Translations under genes and position numbers: made by a program
Shown here: piece by piece, positions 45,430 to 54,972 of the stretch
Numbering within the stretch: position 1 is the stretch's first letter
Layout: each line of letters opens with the position of its first letter
Origin: an uncultured Aquimarina sp.
Lineage (GTDB): Bacteria > Bacteroidota > Bacteroidia > Flavobacteriales > Flavobacteriaceae
Assembly: GCA_938011245.1 (NCBI GenBank)
Contig: CALLUJ010000097.1
Coordinates: 1 to 58,502 of the forward strand
Direction: 5' to 3'
Length of the DNA: 58,502 bases
Notes under the pieces: generated by a model
Seen by the model: the letters and a program-made list of their open reading frames with translations, nothing else
What the model was told of the DNA's origin: nothing
Databases searched by the model: none

Positions 45430-46758
45430 ATGATTAAAAAAGTTATTTTTTTCTGTTTCTGTTTCTGTTTATCAATAACGATAAAGGCTCAAAACTTTAA
45501 TGAATCTATCGGTAAAAAGATGATTCAACTAAATAAGCTAATTAAACAAGCTAATAAAAAAGATATTTATACAGAAAAAGAGCAAATGACGCTTCGTACT
45601 GCTGAAATATACCTTGAGTACGCAAAGTGGAACGAAAAAAATATAGCTTGGAATACTGAAAGTTTTGAATTAATTAAATCTTTTAAAGGTAAGGCTAAAA
45701 CCATGGCTCAAGACTTACCAAATTTTGAACGAAGAGAAGTAAATAACATTTTACAAAATGCTATAGATGAAATTACAAAAGTAATTAATGGCAAATACAT
45801 TCGAAAAAAGGAACAAGAGGCAAACTGGTCTTATGCTAAATTAAAAGGAAATAAAATTGAACAAAACAACCGCTTTGTATTTTTATTAGAACATTTTTGG
45901 AAACCTAGCAATAACTATTTACGGTTCTTTGGAATGGCTGATGGGACATATATTTCCCCTAACCATCTAACAAATGAAAAAAGAGATGTACAAACCTACA
46001 TAAATAACAGATTAGCAGAAAAACCAGATGGAAATCTAGGATTTGTATTCGTAGATAGCGACCATATACCACAATGGGCAAAGGAAAAATATAATAAATT
46101 CGATAAAGATGCAGGTCAATTTGGAAAGTACGATATAGACTATCAAAGTACTAAAGAATTATATAAGCTATATGCTCTTCCTTATATAAAGGGTGAAAAC
46201 TATACTAAGCTAGGGTATATGATGTTTAACGAGCCTAGTTTCTTTACGGAAAACAGCGTGTGGAATTCGAGAGAAGTTTCTAAATATACTATCCAAAACT
46301 TTAAAGAGTGGGGTGTTATTGTAGTTTACAAAACAAATGTTGTTACTAAAAATGAGTTAAACCAGCTACAGCAATTCTTAAACCAAGGGGAAGCTATTGT
46401 AATAGACGAATCTAGTTTAAAGTTTGATGAGTATGGTGTTCCTTATAAAAAATTAAATTTAGGAAAAGGCAAAATAGTTATTGCAAATACACTTTCTAAA
46501 GTTAGAAAAGAGGCTTTAAAGCTTTTAGAATTGAAGAATTATTTACCTGATATTTATATTTCTGAAGAAAACGGTAATAATTATAAAACGTGTATTTGGA
46601 AATCTATTAAAAATACAAAAGAGAATTACATACTTACAGCTATAAATCTAGATAAAACAAATGCTAAAATTAACATAACGCATAAAAAGGAAGGTATATC
46701 CTTAACTAGTACTAATTTATTAACAGGTACGTTATCCGAGAATATACGAGAGTTATAA
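45430..46758 (+). pseudogene. Clan GH-A glycosidase-like protein with apparent internal deletion
   Basis: A 442-residue exported protein (signal peptide MIKKVIFFCFCFCLSITIKAQ; ATG 45430 chosen over a TTG 8 codons earlier). An N-terminal helical region is followed by the start of a TIM barrel: RFVFLLEHFWKPSNNY, DGTYISPNH, and GYMMFNEPSFF, where E268 in N-E-P is the expected acid/base. Right after NFKEWG (about 294) it jumps to VIVVYKTNVV, a GATase-like domain, and a C-terminal beta domain (ENYILTAINLDK). The second half of the barrel, including the nucleophile Glu, is missing although the frame is intact. It lies 47 bp before a sulfatase. Probably inactive; GH42-like origin is an inference. 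Confidence 0.6.
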
Positions 46759-46805
46759 CCTTTTGGAATACTACTTGTCGAAGTGAATCTAAATAATATT
46801 AAAAA

Positions 46806-48239
46806 ATGTATTTAAAATACCCTAAATTAACTATAGTGTTCTTAATGCTTGGACTTTTTAGTTTTAGTCAAAAAAAACGAAAAAAAACGAAACCTCTAAA
46901 CCTTATATTTATTTCTGTTGATGACATGAATAATTGGATAGGAAAATGGAAAGGCATTGCAGATACACCCAATATAGATAAATTAGCAGAAGAAGGAATT
47001 GCTTTTAAAAGTGCACATTGTACAGCTCCTTCTTGTAATCCATCTAGAGCATCGTTACTTACAGGGCAGCGTCCAGAGACTACAGGTATTTATTCAAATA
47101 ACGGTAATTTCAGAGAAAAGAAAGGTGGAAAAAAAAGAGTTACGCTTCCTCAATTTTTACGATCTAAAGGATATAAAGCAATTGCTGCGGGTAAATTATT
47201 TCATGCACCTAGAGGAAATGGAAAAGAACCTAATAGCAAATCCGATCCAAAATCATGGGATTATCAATTAAAAACAGCTGTAGGGACACCTCGAAATGAT
47301 AGTTATTATGACGAAAACAGACAAGCTAAATGGTTAAAAGGAGAAACAGAATTTGAAGGTTTAGAAATTGATGAATATTTAAGAGAATCAGGAATATGGG
47401 GTCCTATACAACAAACTAAAGAACAATGTGGAGATTGGCAAACAGCACAATTTGGTGTTGATTTTCTTAAAAAAAATCATGACAAACCATTCTTTCTAGC
47501 ACTAGGAATCTTTAGACCTCACGCACCTTTAATAGCACCTAAAGAATATTTTGATAAATACCCTTTAGAAGATATTAAGTTGCCTAATATTCCTTTGGAT
47601 GATATGAATGATATTCCAGAAAGAGCTCGAATTAATTTTTCGTCAGGATTTGCTAAGAAGGTAAAGAGTGACACTTTACAATGGAAAAAGGCTGTTCAAG
47701 CTTATTTAGCTTGCACTTCTTTTGCGGATGATTGTGTAGGGGAAATATTAAGAGGTGTAGAAAGTAGTAAATACAAAGACAATACAGTAATTGTTTTTTG
47801 GAGTGATCATGGATGGCAATTGGGACATAAAGATAGATGGGAAAAACAAGCTCTATGGTATCAAGCAACTCACGCACCATTAATTATTCGTACGCCAGAT
47901 CAAAAACATAATAAACCTATAAGCGACCACGTATCTCTTTTAGATATTTTTCCAACGGTAACAGATTTATTAAATCTTAAAACGCCAAAGTTTGTAGAAG
48001 GTAATAGTTTGTTTCCATTATTAGAAGACCCAAAGGCTAAGTGGGAACATAAAGCAGTAGTTAGTCAATTTCGAAATTATAGTGTATTATGGAAAGATTG
48101 GAATTATATTAAATATAAACATGGAGAAGAATTATATAATTTAAAAGAAGATCCTAACGAATGGCATAACCTTGCTGGCAATCCTAAAAATAAAGAAATT
48201 ATTAATGAATTGAGGAAAGCAATACCTAAAATTGAATAA
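46806..48239 (+). CDS. Sulfatase, iduronate-2-sulfatase-like (S1_7 type)
   Basis: A 477-residue exported sulfatase with a signal peptide. Metal-binding Asp 39/40 in FISVDDMNNW; formylglycine motif SCNPSRASLLTGQRPETTG with C77-x-P-S-R81; VIVFWSDHGWQLGHKD and HAPLIIRTP complete the site. The sequence belongs with the iduronate-2-sulfatase-like S1_7 branch, whose marine members act on algal galactans or ulvan. It follows the glycosidase remnant after 47 bases and may be a survivor of a larger utilisation locus. Substrate is not determinable here. Confidence 0.9.
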   Translation: MYLKYPKLTIVFLMLGLFSFSQKKRKKTKPLNLIFISVDDMNNWIGKWKGIADTPNIDKLAEEGIAFKSAHCTAPSCNPSRASLLTGQRPETTGIYSNNGNFREKKGGKKRVTLPQFLRSKGYKAIAAGKLFHAPRGNGKEPNSKSDPKSWDYQLKTAVGTPRNDSYYDENRQAKWLKGETEFEGLEIDEYLRESGIWGPIQQTKEQCGDWQTAQFGVDFLKKNHDKPFFLALGIFRPHAPLIAPKEYFDKYPLEDIKLPNIPLDDMNDIPERARINFSSGFAKKVKSDTLQWKKAVQAYLACTSFADDCVGEILRGVESSKYKDNTVIVFWSDHGWQLGHKDRWEKQALWYQATHAPLIIRTPDQKHNKPISDHVSLLDIFPTVTDLLNLKTPKFVEGNSLFPLLEDPKAKWEHKAVVSQFRNYSVLWKDWNYIKYKHGEELYNLKEDPNEWHNLAGNPKNKEIINELRKAIPKIE

Positions 48240-48262
48240 AGCAATAAAAACCCACATTAAGT

Positions 48263-48496
48263 TTAACCGTTGTTGGGAACAGTTACGATATGTTTTGTTT
48301 TATTTATTTCTCCAATTTTGTTAAACAAGCCTAATTCAATTCCTTTTTTCAAGTCTCTTGTTGCTGTGGAAGAAGAAATACTTTTAAAAGTATTCATATA
48401 ATCCTTTCGCGTAAATTCATTAAAACCTAGTGAACTAAAATATGTATTATACAAATATATGGGTTGACCTTTTTTGTTTAGACCGTTAAAAAACAT
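48263..48496 (-). pseudogene. Fic-family protein, C-terminal winged-helix remnant
   Basis: A 77-codon frame reads FTRKDYMNTFKSISSSTATR, then DLKKGIELGLFNKIG, then NKTKHIV: the winged-helix tail found after the catalytic domain in Fic/DOC proteins of the single-chain type. The HPFxxGNGR catalytic core is absent. Upstream sequence turns directly into IS3 debris. Confidence 0.6.
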
Positions 48497-48513
48497 TATA
48501 ATCTGTTCTATTA

Positions 48514-48666
48514 TTAAAACGTAAGTTCAAGTAAATTTACATTATTTTTCCCGTAGGATTTGTACTTGGTATTCGGATTAATGTGTACTTCAGTAGGTTT
48601 TCTCAAATCCAGGCTAAAACGAGTTCTAAGATTGTTATAAATATAGATTGCATTCTCAGTTATTTT
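48514..48666 (-). pseudogene. IS3-family transposase C-terminal remnant
   Basis: Fifty codons read TENAIYIYNNLRTRFSLDLR, then KPTEVHINPN and so on to YKSYGKNNV. I-x-x-Y-N-N-x-R-x-x-x-S-L-x-x-x-T-P is the end of the IS3 OrfB integrase core. No upstream continuation in frame. Confidence 0.7.
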
Positions 48667-48748
48667 CTAAGCTATTTGTGTGTTTTGAAGTAGTTTTAAT
48701 TAAATTTAGGAATAATTAAAAAGTTTATTAAATTAGCGGTCTATTTTG

Positions 48749-48776
48749 GTAAACATCTAACTATTAAGGTGTTTAC
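48749..48776. repeat. 10-bp inverted repeat 8 bp apart (possible abutting IS ends)
   Basis: GTAAACATCT (48749-48758), AACTATTA, AGGTGTTTAC (48767-48776). The right arm is the same string as that found 47 bases before the IS1595-type transposase start at 58414. It lies ahead of the TssD-like frame. Confidence 0.4.
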
Positions 48777-48803
48777 GTACACTACGAAGTAATAAAATTA
48801 AAA

Positions 48804-49076
48804 ATGAGTTTTAAATCCGAACTTTTCCTGTTTAATAAAAAATATAATGTTTTAAATTTTAATGTTAACTTAGAACAACCAGACGACGCAACAGGGCTTC
48901 CTAATGCTAGGGTTGTAGGAGGTAAGATAAATTTCACGATAGAGGAACAGCGCAATATTTCTGATTTTCTTCAAGTGGCTTTCTCTAATAATCAAACCAT
49001 AAATGGATATATTAGAGCTTATAGACGAGATGGTCTTCAAAAGTTTTTTGATTACGCATTTTCTGAATACGCCTAA
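48804..49076 (+). CDS. Short TssD/Hcp-like T6SS tube protein, probably truncated
   Basis: A 90-residue protein resembling the N-terminal two thirds of Bacteroidota type VI tube proteins (TssD): YNVLNFNVNLEQPDDATGLP, then ARVVGGKINFTIEEQ and GYIRAYRRDGLQKFFDYAF. Full-length members run to about 130 residues with an A-Y-C-V strand after this point; here a stop follows EYA. No other T6SS gene is present, so it is an orphan, either a relic or a divergent cargo-type Hcp. Flanked by IS debris. Confidence 0.55.
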   Translation: MSFKSELFLFNKKYNVLNFNVNLEQPDDATGLPNARVVGGKINFTIEEQRNISDFLQVAFSNNQTINGYIRAYRRDGLQKFFDYAFSEYA

Positions 49077-49097
49077 CTAAAAAAGCAAAATTGTTGA

Positions 49098-49220
49098 TAC
49101 CCATATCTATGGATAGATAGACATAAATCTACAGGAGAAAACTTTAAAGATAAGTTAGATGAAGACGGCTATTTATTAGAAAAATATAAAGAAATAATTG
49201 AAAACTATGAAGCTAAATAA
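49098..49220 (+). pseudogene. Unidentified coding-like tail
   Basis: Forty codons in a frame different from the TssD-like gene read YPYLWIDRHKSTGENFKDKL, then DEDGYLLEKYKEIIENYEAK and stop. The composition is clearly protein-like, but there is no start and I do not recognise the family. Possibly the C-terminus of an effector or immunity-like protein that once followed the TssD-like gene. Confidence 0.35.
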
Positions 49221-49312
49221 ATCGAACCTATTTATACTAATTAGGATAATCTACTTATTTATTTAGTCCAATATTTTTACTTGTAAAAATATTCTTAAAA
49301 AAACTTTTAAAA

Positions 49313-49756
49313 TTAATACCTCAATACTTCATTTAAAAAATTAAAATGATAACTCGTATCGTTTCCACTATAAGATGCTATACGCCTTATTTCTTTTCCT
49401 TTGCTGTCAAAACCTATTAACAAGGGGAAAGTTTTTTCTGGATTATACTTTTTAGATAGTTTTTGATTCTTAATTCGTTGCTCTGGAGTAATTATATCTT
49501 CTCTAAATGGCAAGTCTACTTTTATTAACACTATGTTTTTTGATTTTTCTATAAAAGATTCATCTTCAAAAAAATCTTTTTTTAAGCGTTTACATGGAGA
49601 GCACCAATCACTACCTGTAAGGTACATTATTATAGGTTTATTAGAAATTTTAGCTTCTTTTTTTGCTTCTTCAAAATCAGTTTTCCAAGCTAAGTTATCT
49701 TGAGCTAATAACATTGAAGATAGCATTAGAAAAACAACACAAAATATTTTTTTCAT
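49313..49756 (-). CDS. Exported thioredoxin-family protein
   Basis: A 147-residue periplasmic protein: signal peptide (CVVFLMLSSMLLAQ) and a thioredoxin_7-like domain with SDWCSPCKRLKKDFF (C-S-P-C active site). The fold's cis-Pro region is TFPLLIGFD. Likely a reductant or disulfide handler for exported proteins. Single gene; distant relative of the thioredoxin-like gene in the metal operon. Confidence 0.9.
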   Translation of the reverse strand: MKKIFCVVFLMLSSMLLAQDNLAWKTDFEEAKKEAKISNKPIIMYLTGSDWCSPCKRLKKDFFEDESFIEKSKNIVLIKVDLPFREDIITPEQRIKNQKLSKKYNPEKTFPLLIGFDSKGKEIRRIASYSGNDTSYHFNFLNEVLRY

Positions 49757-49836
49757 GTATTCAATAATTTATCTTTTAATTAAAAGTTTTATTTTTAGTA
49801 GTCTATTCTCAAAGTTCTTGCCAAAGTATGGGAAAT

Positions 49837-50469
49837 TTATGATATAAATTCTACTATATTTTTAATTGGATGTCTCACTTTTTTATAATTAGCAGATTGA
49901 TCTTCTTTATCTCTGATACCAATAGGCAATAATAATACCGAAGTTAAATTTTCTTTCTCTAGAGAAATAAGAGTATCTATTTGATTAGGAATAAAACCTT
50001 CCATTGGACAAGAGTCTATTTGTTCTACAGCACAAACGGTTAACATATTACCTAGAGCAATGTAAGCTTGTTTTACCGACCAAATAAAAATTTGCTCTGG
50101 ACTTTGTTTCGAAAAGCGATCAATTAATATTTGATTATATTTATCTATATCTTCTAAATCTTTTTTTCTTACAGATTTTACAATTTCAAAATAACTATTA
50201 ATAAAATTGGCATCAATATTTTTTTCAACACAAAAGACTAATACATGAGAGGCTGTAGCTACTTGTTCTTGGTCAAAAGAAGCTCTACTCATTTTTTCTT
50301 GAAGAGCTTTGTTTTTAATAATTTTTAATTTAATAGGCTGTAAGCCATAGGAGGTGGCTGTAAGGTTAAAGGCTTTAGCTAAGCGATTTATAACATCATC
50401 GAATAATATAATGGATTCGTCAAATTTTTTAGTAGCGTAGCGCCACTCTAAACTATCTATAATATTCAT
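49837..50469 (-). CDS. NAD(P)H-dependent nitroreductase-family oxidoreductase
   Basis: A 210-residue FMN enzyme of the NfsB group. It opens LEWRYATKKFD with the FMN-contact Arg, has TATSYGLQPIKLKII, and ends near ENLTSVLLLPIGIRD. It reduces nitro compounds or quinones; native substrate unknown. Upstream on the same strand is nhaC (46 bases away). Confidence 0.9.
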   Translation of the reverse strand: MNIIDSLEWRYATKKFDESIILFDDVINRLAKAFNLTATSYGLQPIKLKIIKNKALQEKMSRASFDQEQVATASHVLVFCVEKNIDANFINSYFEIVKSVRKKDLEDIDKYNQILIDRFSKQSPEQIFIWSVKQAYIALGNMLTVCAVEQIDSCPMEGFIPNQIDTLISLEKENLTSVLLLPIGIRDKEDQSANYKKVRHPIKNIVEFIS

Positions 50470-50515
50470 TTAATAGAGTTTTCTCAAAGGTACGTTTCGA
50501 AAAAATAAAATCAAA

Positions 50516-51970
50516 CTACCTTAACGTTCTCTTAATTTTTATTTTAAAAATAGCAAAAATTAAAGTCATAATAGGACTAATCCAATTAAAAATAGCAAAA
50601 ATAGCATAGCTACCAACATCAACCCCTAACGTTTGTGCATGATAAGCTCCACATGTATTCCAAGGAATTAGTGCAGAGGTAACGGTTCCAGAATCTTCTA
50701 ATGTTCTACTTAAGTTTTCTGGGGCTAATTTTTTATCTTTAAAAGGTTTCTTAAATACTTTAGCAGGTACTACAACGGCTAAATATTGATCGCTTGCAGC
50801 TATATTGGTAAGCAAAGTAACCCCTGCCGTACTCGCAATTAATCCTATAATTGAATTTGTTGTTTTTACAATTACTTGGCTTATCCGTTCTAGAGCACCT
50901 AATGCTTGTAAACAACCACTTAATACCATTGAACAAATTATAAGCCAAACCGTACCTAACATTCCATACATTCCACCACTACTAAATAAATCTGTTAATA
51001 ATGGATTTTCTGTAACAATTTGTACTTTTTCGGTTAAAGACATAAGGGTACCTTTATATAATGCAATAAAAGAAACACTATCTAAACCGCTAATTTGTAA
51101 AACTACTTCGGGTTGAAAAAAGCAAGCAAAAACGCCACCTAATAAGGCACCTATAAAAAGGCTAATTAACGATGGTACTTTTTTTATAATAAGTATTATT
51201 ACGGTTAGAGGTACCAAAAGTAACCATAAAGAAATATTAAAAGTTTCAGTTATATTGTTTAATAAAGAAGTATTATCTACAATATTTGTTACAGAAAATG
51301 AAAAACCTGCAATTCCAAAGAAAAGTAACGTAATTACTATAGAAGGTATAGTAGTCCATAACATGTATCGTATGTGCACAAACAAGTCCACTCCAGATAA
51401 GCTAGAAGCTAAATTGGTTGTATCTGAAAGAGGGGAGAGTTTGTCTCCAAAATAGGCTCCTGAAAGTATTGCACCTGCTGCCATGCCTAAAGAAACATCT
51501 AAACTTTTAGCTATTCCTATTAAAGCAATTCCTACAGTAGCACTAGTGGTCCAAGAACTTCCTGTGGCAATAGAAACAATTATTGAAATAATAACACAAG
51601 CTATTAAAAAAATTTGTGCATTTAATAATTCTAAACCATAATATACCATTGTAGGAATAATTCCACTAGCTAACCAAGTACCAGATAGAGCCCCTACCAT
51701 TAATAGAATTAATAATGCTTCGGTTACTTTACTAAGTTGCTCTTTAATTGCTTCCGTTATTGTTGAAAAAGAAACACCTTCAGTAAATGCTATACCTACT
51801 GTTATTGCAGAAACTAATAATAATATAAATTGATTACTTCCATTAAGAGAATCCGATTTAAAAACTACAATAACATTAAAAGCTAATAAGCCTATTAATA
51901 AAAAAATAGGTAACAAAACTTTCCATAATGGTAAAACTCGTTTGTTTTTGTTAGTTTTAGAAGTATTCAT
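50516..51970 (-). CDS. nhaC: Na+/H+ antiporter NhaC
   Basis: A 484-residue inner-membrane antiporter with about a dozen helices. Family landmarks are ITVGIAFTEGVSF, ATGSSWTTSATVGIALIGIA, GAYFGDKLSPLSDTTNLAS and the C-terminal EDSGTVTSALIPWNTCGAYHA. It expels Na+ in exchange for protons, which suits a marine host. Divergent from the CPBP gene with 40 bases between starts. Confidence 0.92.
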   Translation of the reverse strand: MNTSKTNKNKRVLPLWKVLLPIFLLIGLLAFNVIVVFKSDSLNGSNQFILLLVSAITVGIAFTEGVSFSTITEAIKEQLSKVTEALLILLMVGALSGTWLASGIIPTMVYYGLELLNAQIFLIACVIISIIVSIATGSSWTTSATVGIALIGIAKSLDVSLGMAAGAILSGAYFGDKLSPLSDTTNLASSLSGVDLFVHIRYMLWTTIPSIVITLLFFGIAGFSFSVTNIVDNTSLLNNITETFNISLWLLLVPLTVIILIIKKVPSLISLFIGALLGGVFACFFQPEVVLQISGLDSVSFIALYKGTLMSLTEKVQIVTENPLLTDLFSSGGMYGMLGTVWLIICSMVLSGCLQALGALERISQVIVKTTNSIIGLIASTAGVTLLTNIAASDQYLAVVVPAKVFKKPFKDKKLAPENLSRTLEDSGTVTSALIPWNTCGAYHAQTLGVDVGSYAIFAIFNWISPIMTLIFAIFKIKIKRTLR

Positions 51971-52010
51971 ACACTAATCGAATTAAAAATGATAATTTAA
52001 AATAACCCTT

Positions 52011-52649
52011 TTGAAAAATACAGTAAATTCTCCAATATATAAAAGCATTGAGCTATTCATTTTATTTTTTATATTCCCTGTTCTTATAGCCTCTTCAATA
52101 GTAGTCTATGCAAAATTTATATTGGGAGGAGTAGGTGTTTTTTATGTAAGTATTCTCTTATTATGGGACAAACAATGGAGAACTCCAAAAATCTCTATGT
52201 CTATCCAACGGTCGTTTTGGATTCGAATTATTAGTTTAAGTATTTTGTTTTTAGGTATTGGAATAGGTATCCTATGGATATACGATTCCTCACAGTTATT
52301 TAAAGTAGTAAAAACAAAACCCATTCTTTGGATACAGATTTTATTTTTATATAGCTTTTTATCAGTACTTCCACAAGAGTTAATTTATAGAAAGTTCTTC
52401 TACTTGCGTTATGAAAACTTATTTCAGAATAAATCTTTTTTATTTTGTTTAAATGTACTTTGTTTTTCTCTTTGTCATCTTTTTTTAAAAAGCTTTTGGG
52501 TATTACTAATTACCATAATTGGAGGTATTCTTTTTACGTATACATACGAAAAAACACGAAGTGTACTTTGGACTTCTATAGAACATGCTATTTATGGTAA
52601 TCTTATATTTACTGTTGGGTTAGGCACTATGTTAGCCTTTCCTAGTTAA
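52011..52649 (+). CDS. CPBP-family intramembrane protein (ABI/CAAX-protease-like)
   Basis: A 212-residue membrane protein with about six helices. The CPBP motifs are present: LPQELIYRKFFYLRY stands for E-E-x-x-x-R, with Gln in place of the first Glu; LCHLFLKSFW gives the F/H motif; and SIEHAIYGN the last. The Gln may weaken protease activity. Start is TTG (52011); the ATG options are too far downstream. Function unknown. Confidence 0.8.
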   Translation: MKNTVNSPIYKSIELFILFFIFPVLIASSIVVYAKFILGGVGVFYVSILLLWDKQWRTPKISMSIQRSFWIRIISLSILFLGIGIGILWIYDSSQLFKVVKTKPILWIQILFLYSFLSVLPQELIYRKFFYLRYENLFQNKSFLFCLNVLCFSLCHLFLKSFWVLLITIIGGILFTYTYEKTRSVLWTSIEHAIYGNLIFTVGLGTMLAFPS

Positions 52650-52875
52650 TTTAACCCTAAATTATGTGTTAGAGTAGATAAACAAAGAAAAAGATATAAG
52701 CAGCCCTTCAATTATAAGTAAAAGCAATCTTTAATACTTTTTATTGGTATATCCCTAAATTAACTAAACTTACACTTAGAGTTTGTTAATATTGCTTTAG
52801 ACATAAACTATATATTTTAATGATGCACTATCCTTTTTTAAGTATTTTTGCAATTGTATAATTTGAACTTTATAA

Positions 52876-54714
52876 ATGAAAAATTTCAAACGATTTTTAA
52901 AATATTTATCTCCTTATAAAAAACATCAAGCTTTAGCTATATTATTTAATGTATTATACGCTGTTTTTTCATCATTATCAATGTTTTCTTTATTTCCAAT
53001 GCTAAAAGTATTGTTTGGGGAAGGCGAAAAAGTTTATGAAAAACCATCTTTTTTAGGCTTTAAAGATTTTAGTTTTAGTTATATTGAAGAATATTTAAAT
53101 TATTTTATAACTACTTCAAGTAACGAAAGAGAACCTCTTTTTGTGTTAATATGGATGGTTGTATTTATATTAATTACTTTTTTTCTTAAAAACTTCTTTA
53201 GTTTTATGTCAATTGTTTATATGACTTACTTAAACAATGGAATTTTAAAAGATTTAAGACAAGATGTATATAACAAAGTATTAGGACTTCCTGTGTCATT
53301 TTTTTCAGGAGAGCGTAAAGGAGATCTTATGTCTAGAATGACTACGGATATTAATACCATTAAATCTTCTTTTATGAGTGTTCTTATGATGATTAGAGAA
53401 CCCTTAATTATTGTAACTACATTATTTACAATGATACTATTGAGTTGGAAGCTTACAATTTTCGTATTTTTATTTATCCCTATTTCAGGAATATTAATTT
53501 CAAGATTAGGTAAATCTATAAAAAGCCAATCGGGTAATATTTTTGCATTAGAAGGAGAATTGCTTTCTAATATAGAAGAAACATTAGGAGGAATTCGAAT
53601 TATTAAAAACTTCACATCAGAAAACTATTTTATAAATAGCTTTAAAAATTTTACAACAAACATTAATAACTTAAACAATAAAATTGGTATTCGTTTAAGT
53701 TTAGCTAGTCCTCTAAGTGAATTTTTAGGAATTCTTGTTATTTCAGTATTATTGATTTTTGGAGGTTCGTTAGTTTTAGTCGATAAATCCTTAAGTGGAG
53801 GAGCCTTTATTACTTTTATGGGATTAGCATATCAAATTCTAACTCCAGCAAAAGCAATAGCAAAAGCTAATCATGCTTTACAAGGAGGGAATGCCGCATA
53901 TGATAGAGTTGCATTTATTTTAGATGCCGTAAATCCTCTAAAGGACAAATTAGATGCTAAAGTAATTAAAGATTTTAATTCTGAAATTAGTTTTAATAAT
54001 ATATCATTTAAATATAAAGACGATTATGTATTAAAAAACTTTTCTTTAAAAGTTCCTAAAGGAAAAACAGTAGCTTTAGTAGGGGAGTCAGGGAGCGGGA
54101 AGTCTACTTTAGCAAATTTAGTTACTCGATTTTACGATGTAAATGAGGGTTCTATAACTTTTGATGGTGTCGATATTAAAGAAGTTACTACAAAATCCTT
54201 AAGACAACAGATGGGTATTGTTGCCCAAGATTCAATTCTTTTTAATGATACAATCCAGAATAATATTACATTAGGAGTTGAAAACTCTAAAGAAGAAGAT
54301 ATTATTAATGCTGCAAAAATAGCCAATGCACATAATTTTATTATGGAATTTCCAAAACAATACGATAATCCAGTAGGCGATGGTGGAGGAATGTTATCGG
54401 GAGGTCAGAAGCAACGTGTTGCTATAGCTAGAGCAGTTATGAAAAACCCTCCTATTATGATTTTGGATGAAGCTACATCTGCCTTAGATACAGAGTCGGA
54501 AAAAGTGGTACAAGATGCATTAGAAAATATGATGAAAAATAGGACCTCTCTTGTTATTGCTCATCGATTATCAACAGTTAAAAATGCAGATTTAATTGTA
54601 GTATTAAGGAAAGGTGAAATTGTTGAAAAAGGTACCCACGAAGAACTAATATCTAAAAAAGGTACTTACGCGAACCTAGTAAGTTTACAATCCTTAGAAG
54701 TCGGTCAAATTTAA
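52876..54714 (+). CDS. MsbA-type ABC exporter (fused permease-ATPase)
   Basis: A 612-residue half-transporter: six-helix ABC membrane domain (about 1-330; FFSGERKGDLMSRMTTDIN coupling region) and ATPase (about 370-605) with Walker A GESGSGKST, signature LSGGQKQRVAIARA, Walker B MILDEATSALD and the H-loop IAHRLS. Works as a homodimer; lipid A/phospholipid flipping is the best guess, multidrug export possible. Single gene, 226 bases after the CPBP gene. Confidence 0.93.
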   Translation: MKNFKRFLKYLSPYKKHQALAILFNVLYAVFSSLSMFSLFPMLKVLFGEGEKVYEKPSFLGFKDFSFSYIEEYLNYFITTSSNEREPLFVLIWMVVFILITFFLKNFFSFMSIVYMTYLNNGILKDLRQDVYNKVLGLPVSFFSGERKGDLMSRMTTDINTIKSSFMSVLMMIREPLIIVTTLFTMILLSWKLTIFVFLFIPISGILISRLGKSIKSQSGNIFALEGELLSNIEETLGGIRIIKNFTSENYFINSFKNFTTNINNLNNKIGIRLSLASPLSEFLGILVISVLLIFGGSLVLVDKSLSGGAFITFMGLAYQILTPAKAIAKANHALQGGNAAYDRVAFILDAVNPLKDKLDAKVIKDFNSEISFNNISFKYKDDYVLKNFSLKVPKGKTVALVGESGSGKSTLANLVTRFYDVNEGSITFDGVDIKEVTTKSLRQQMGIVAQDSILFNDTIQNNITLGVENSKEEDIINAAKIANAHNFIMEFPKQYDNPVGDGGGMLSGGQKQRVAIARAVMKNPPIMILDEATSALDTESEKVVQDALENMMKNRTSLVIAHRLSTVKNADLIVVLRKGEIVEKGTHEELISKKGTYANLVSLQSLEVGQI

Positions 54715-54798
54715 TCTTCTTCGGATTTAATTATTTAATGCTTGTATAAATCGTATAAGGGATTGTCTTTAGATTTGTCTAGGTTCATTCAGAATATC

Positions 54799-54825
54799 AA
54801 AAGCCCTTGTAAATACAAGGATTTT
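54799..54825 (+). terminator. Terminator after the ABC exporter
   Basis: CCTTGTA and TACAAGG pair around a 2-base centre, with A-run and T-run outside (AAAA..TTTT). 84 bases past the stop. Confidence 0.6.
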
Positions 54826-54972
54826 GTCGTAAATTAATGTAAATAAAAACCCCAAAAACTTCGTTCCAAATATCTAAAAAAGAAAAAGCGCTATATAGAC
54901 TTTAGTAAAATGAGTCGCAAAACAACCAAAAAGCGAAAGCCACTAACTAGAGCTTTATTACACTTAATTGAG

